From contig CABJEP010000003.1 in NCBI GenBank assembly GCA_902364645.1, forward strand, positions 62,001 through 126,000: a DNA stretch of 64,000 nucleotides. Reading direction: 5' to 3'. Position numbers and translations under genes: made by a program. This DNA comes from Coriobacteriaceae bacterium. Its GTDB lineage: Bacteria; Actinomycetota; Coriobacteriia; Coriobacteriales; Coriobacteriaceae. Below are positions 63,214-64,000 of this stretch, piece by piece. The notes beneath the pieces are model-generated. The model saw only the letters and a program-made list of their open reading frames with translations, had not been told where the DNA came from and searched no databases. Each line of letters opens with the position of its first letter. Position 1 is the stretch's first letter.

Positions 63214-63349
63214 GGCGGCGGTATCAAAAAGTGTCAGACGGGGGCGGCTGCGGGGCGCCTGTGCGCGAAAAGAAGTGTCGGCCTGCGCCGCTGTCGTTGA
63301 GCAGCGCGCTGTTTGCGGGGATACTGAAGCTACGACAAGCAGCGTATGA

Positions 63350-64000
<651 letters not shown>

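Overview
The window looks like chromosomal DNA of a high-GC, host-associated anaerobe of the Coriobacteriia, most likely Collinsella or a close relative. This is inferred from gene content and not from any marker gene: a complete energy-converting (Ech-type) [NiFe] hydrogenase, very large repeat-rich surface proteins including a sortase-anchored pilin-like one, an NRAMP-related magnesium transporter of the NRMT type (a characterised member is from Eggerthella lenta), LuxS, and PTS/6-phospho-glycosidase sugar use. No rRNA, tRNA, CRISPR array, prophage or intact insertion sequence was seen.

Layout: (1) 1-10362 is the 3' part of a giant extracellular protein rich in GLUG-like Gly-Gly-hydrophobic-x-Gly motifs. 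(2) 10808-11212 is a small two-HTH protein, followed by the ech operon 11393-17058, in which EchA and EchB are one polypeptide. (3) 17156-25655 holds a 2439-residue VWA/isopeptide-domain LPXTG protein bracketed by four copies of an unusual long-palindrome element. (4) 25716-31012 is a LuxR-type two-component system divergent from a three-gene ABC-2 exporter. (5) 31330-34718 is a MacB/LolD-like ATPase and FtsX-like permease, bracketed by GGGGAC repeats. (6) 34949-43342 is a series of housekeeping and envelope genes: a DUF362 ferredoxin protein, a lipase-like hydrolase, hemolysin III, CNNM/CorC, YtxH, PRC-barrel, and a NodB-like protein that has lost its metal ligands. (7) 43454-46786 is a magnesium-transport pair (MgtE-like and NRMT-like) behind a structured leader. 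(8) 46869-47098 is an AT-rich MITE-like element, followed by an OatA-type acyltransferase. (9) 49735-51709 is ribokinase plus nucleoside hydrolase. (10) 51936-58036 is a LacI-regulated sugar cluster: isomerase, split transketolase and FGGY kinase. (11) 58189-58677 is luxS. (12) 58798-64000 is a BglG-antiterminated PTS region with an esterase, a DUF4867 protein and the start of a GH1 6-phospho-glycosidase.

The genes suggest a fermenter that disposes of reductant as H2 through Ech, coupled to ion translocation, scavenges ribose, nucleosides and plant-type sugars, and invests heavily in surface display. The strongest unexplained signals are non-coding. One is a family of 130-165 bp palindromes whose outer arms differ between copies yet stay self-complementary. 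Others are a candidate attenuator in front of the MgtE-like gene, alternative hairpins before luxS, and several further palindrome families. The most interesting metabolic lead is the isomerase/split-transketolase/kinase cluster, whose gene set matches what is known for apiose breakdown.
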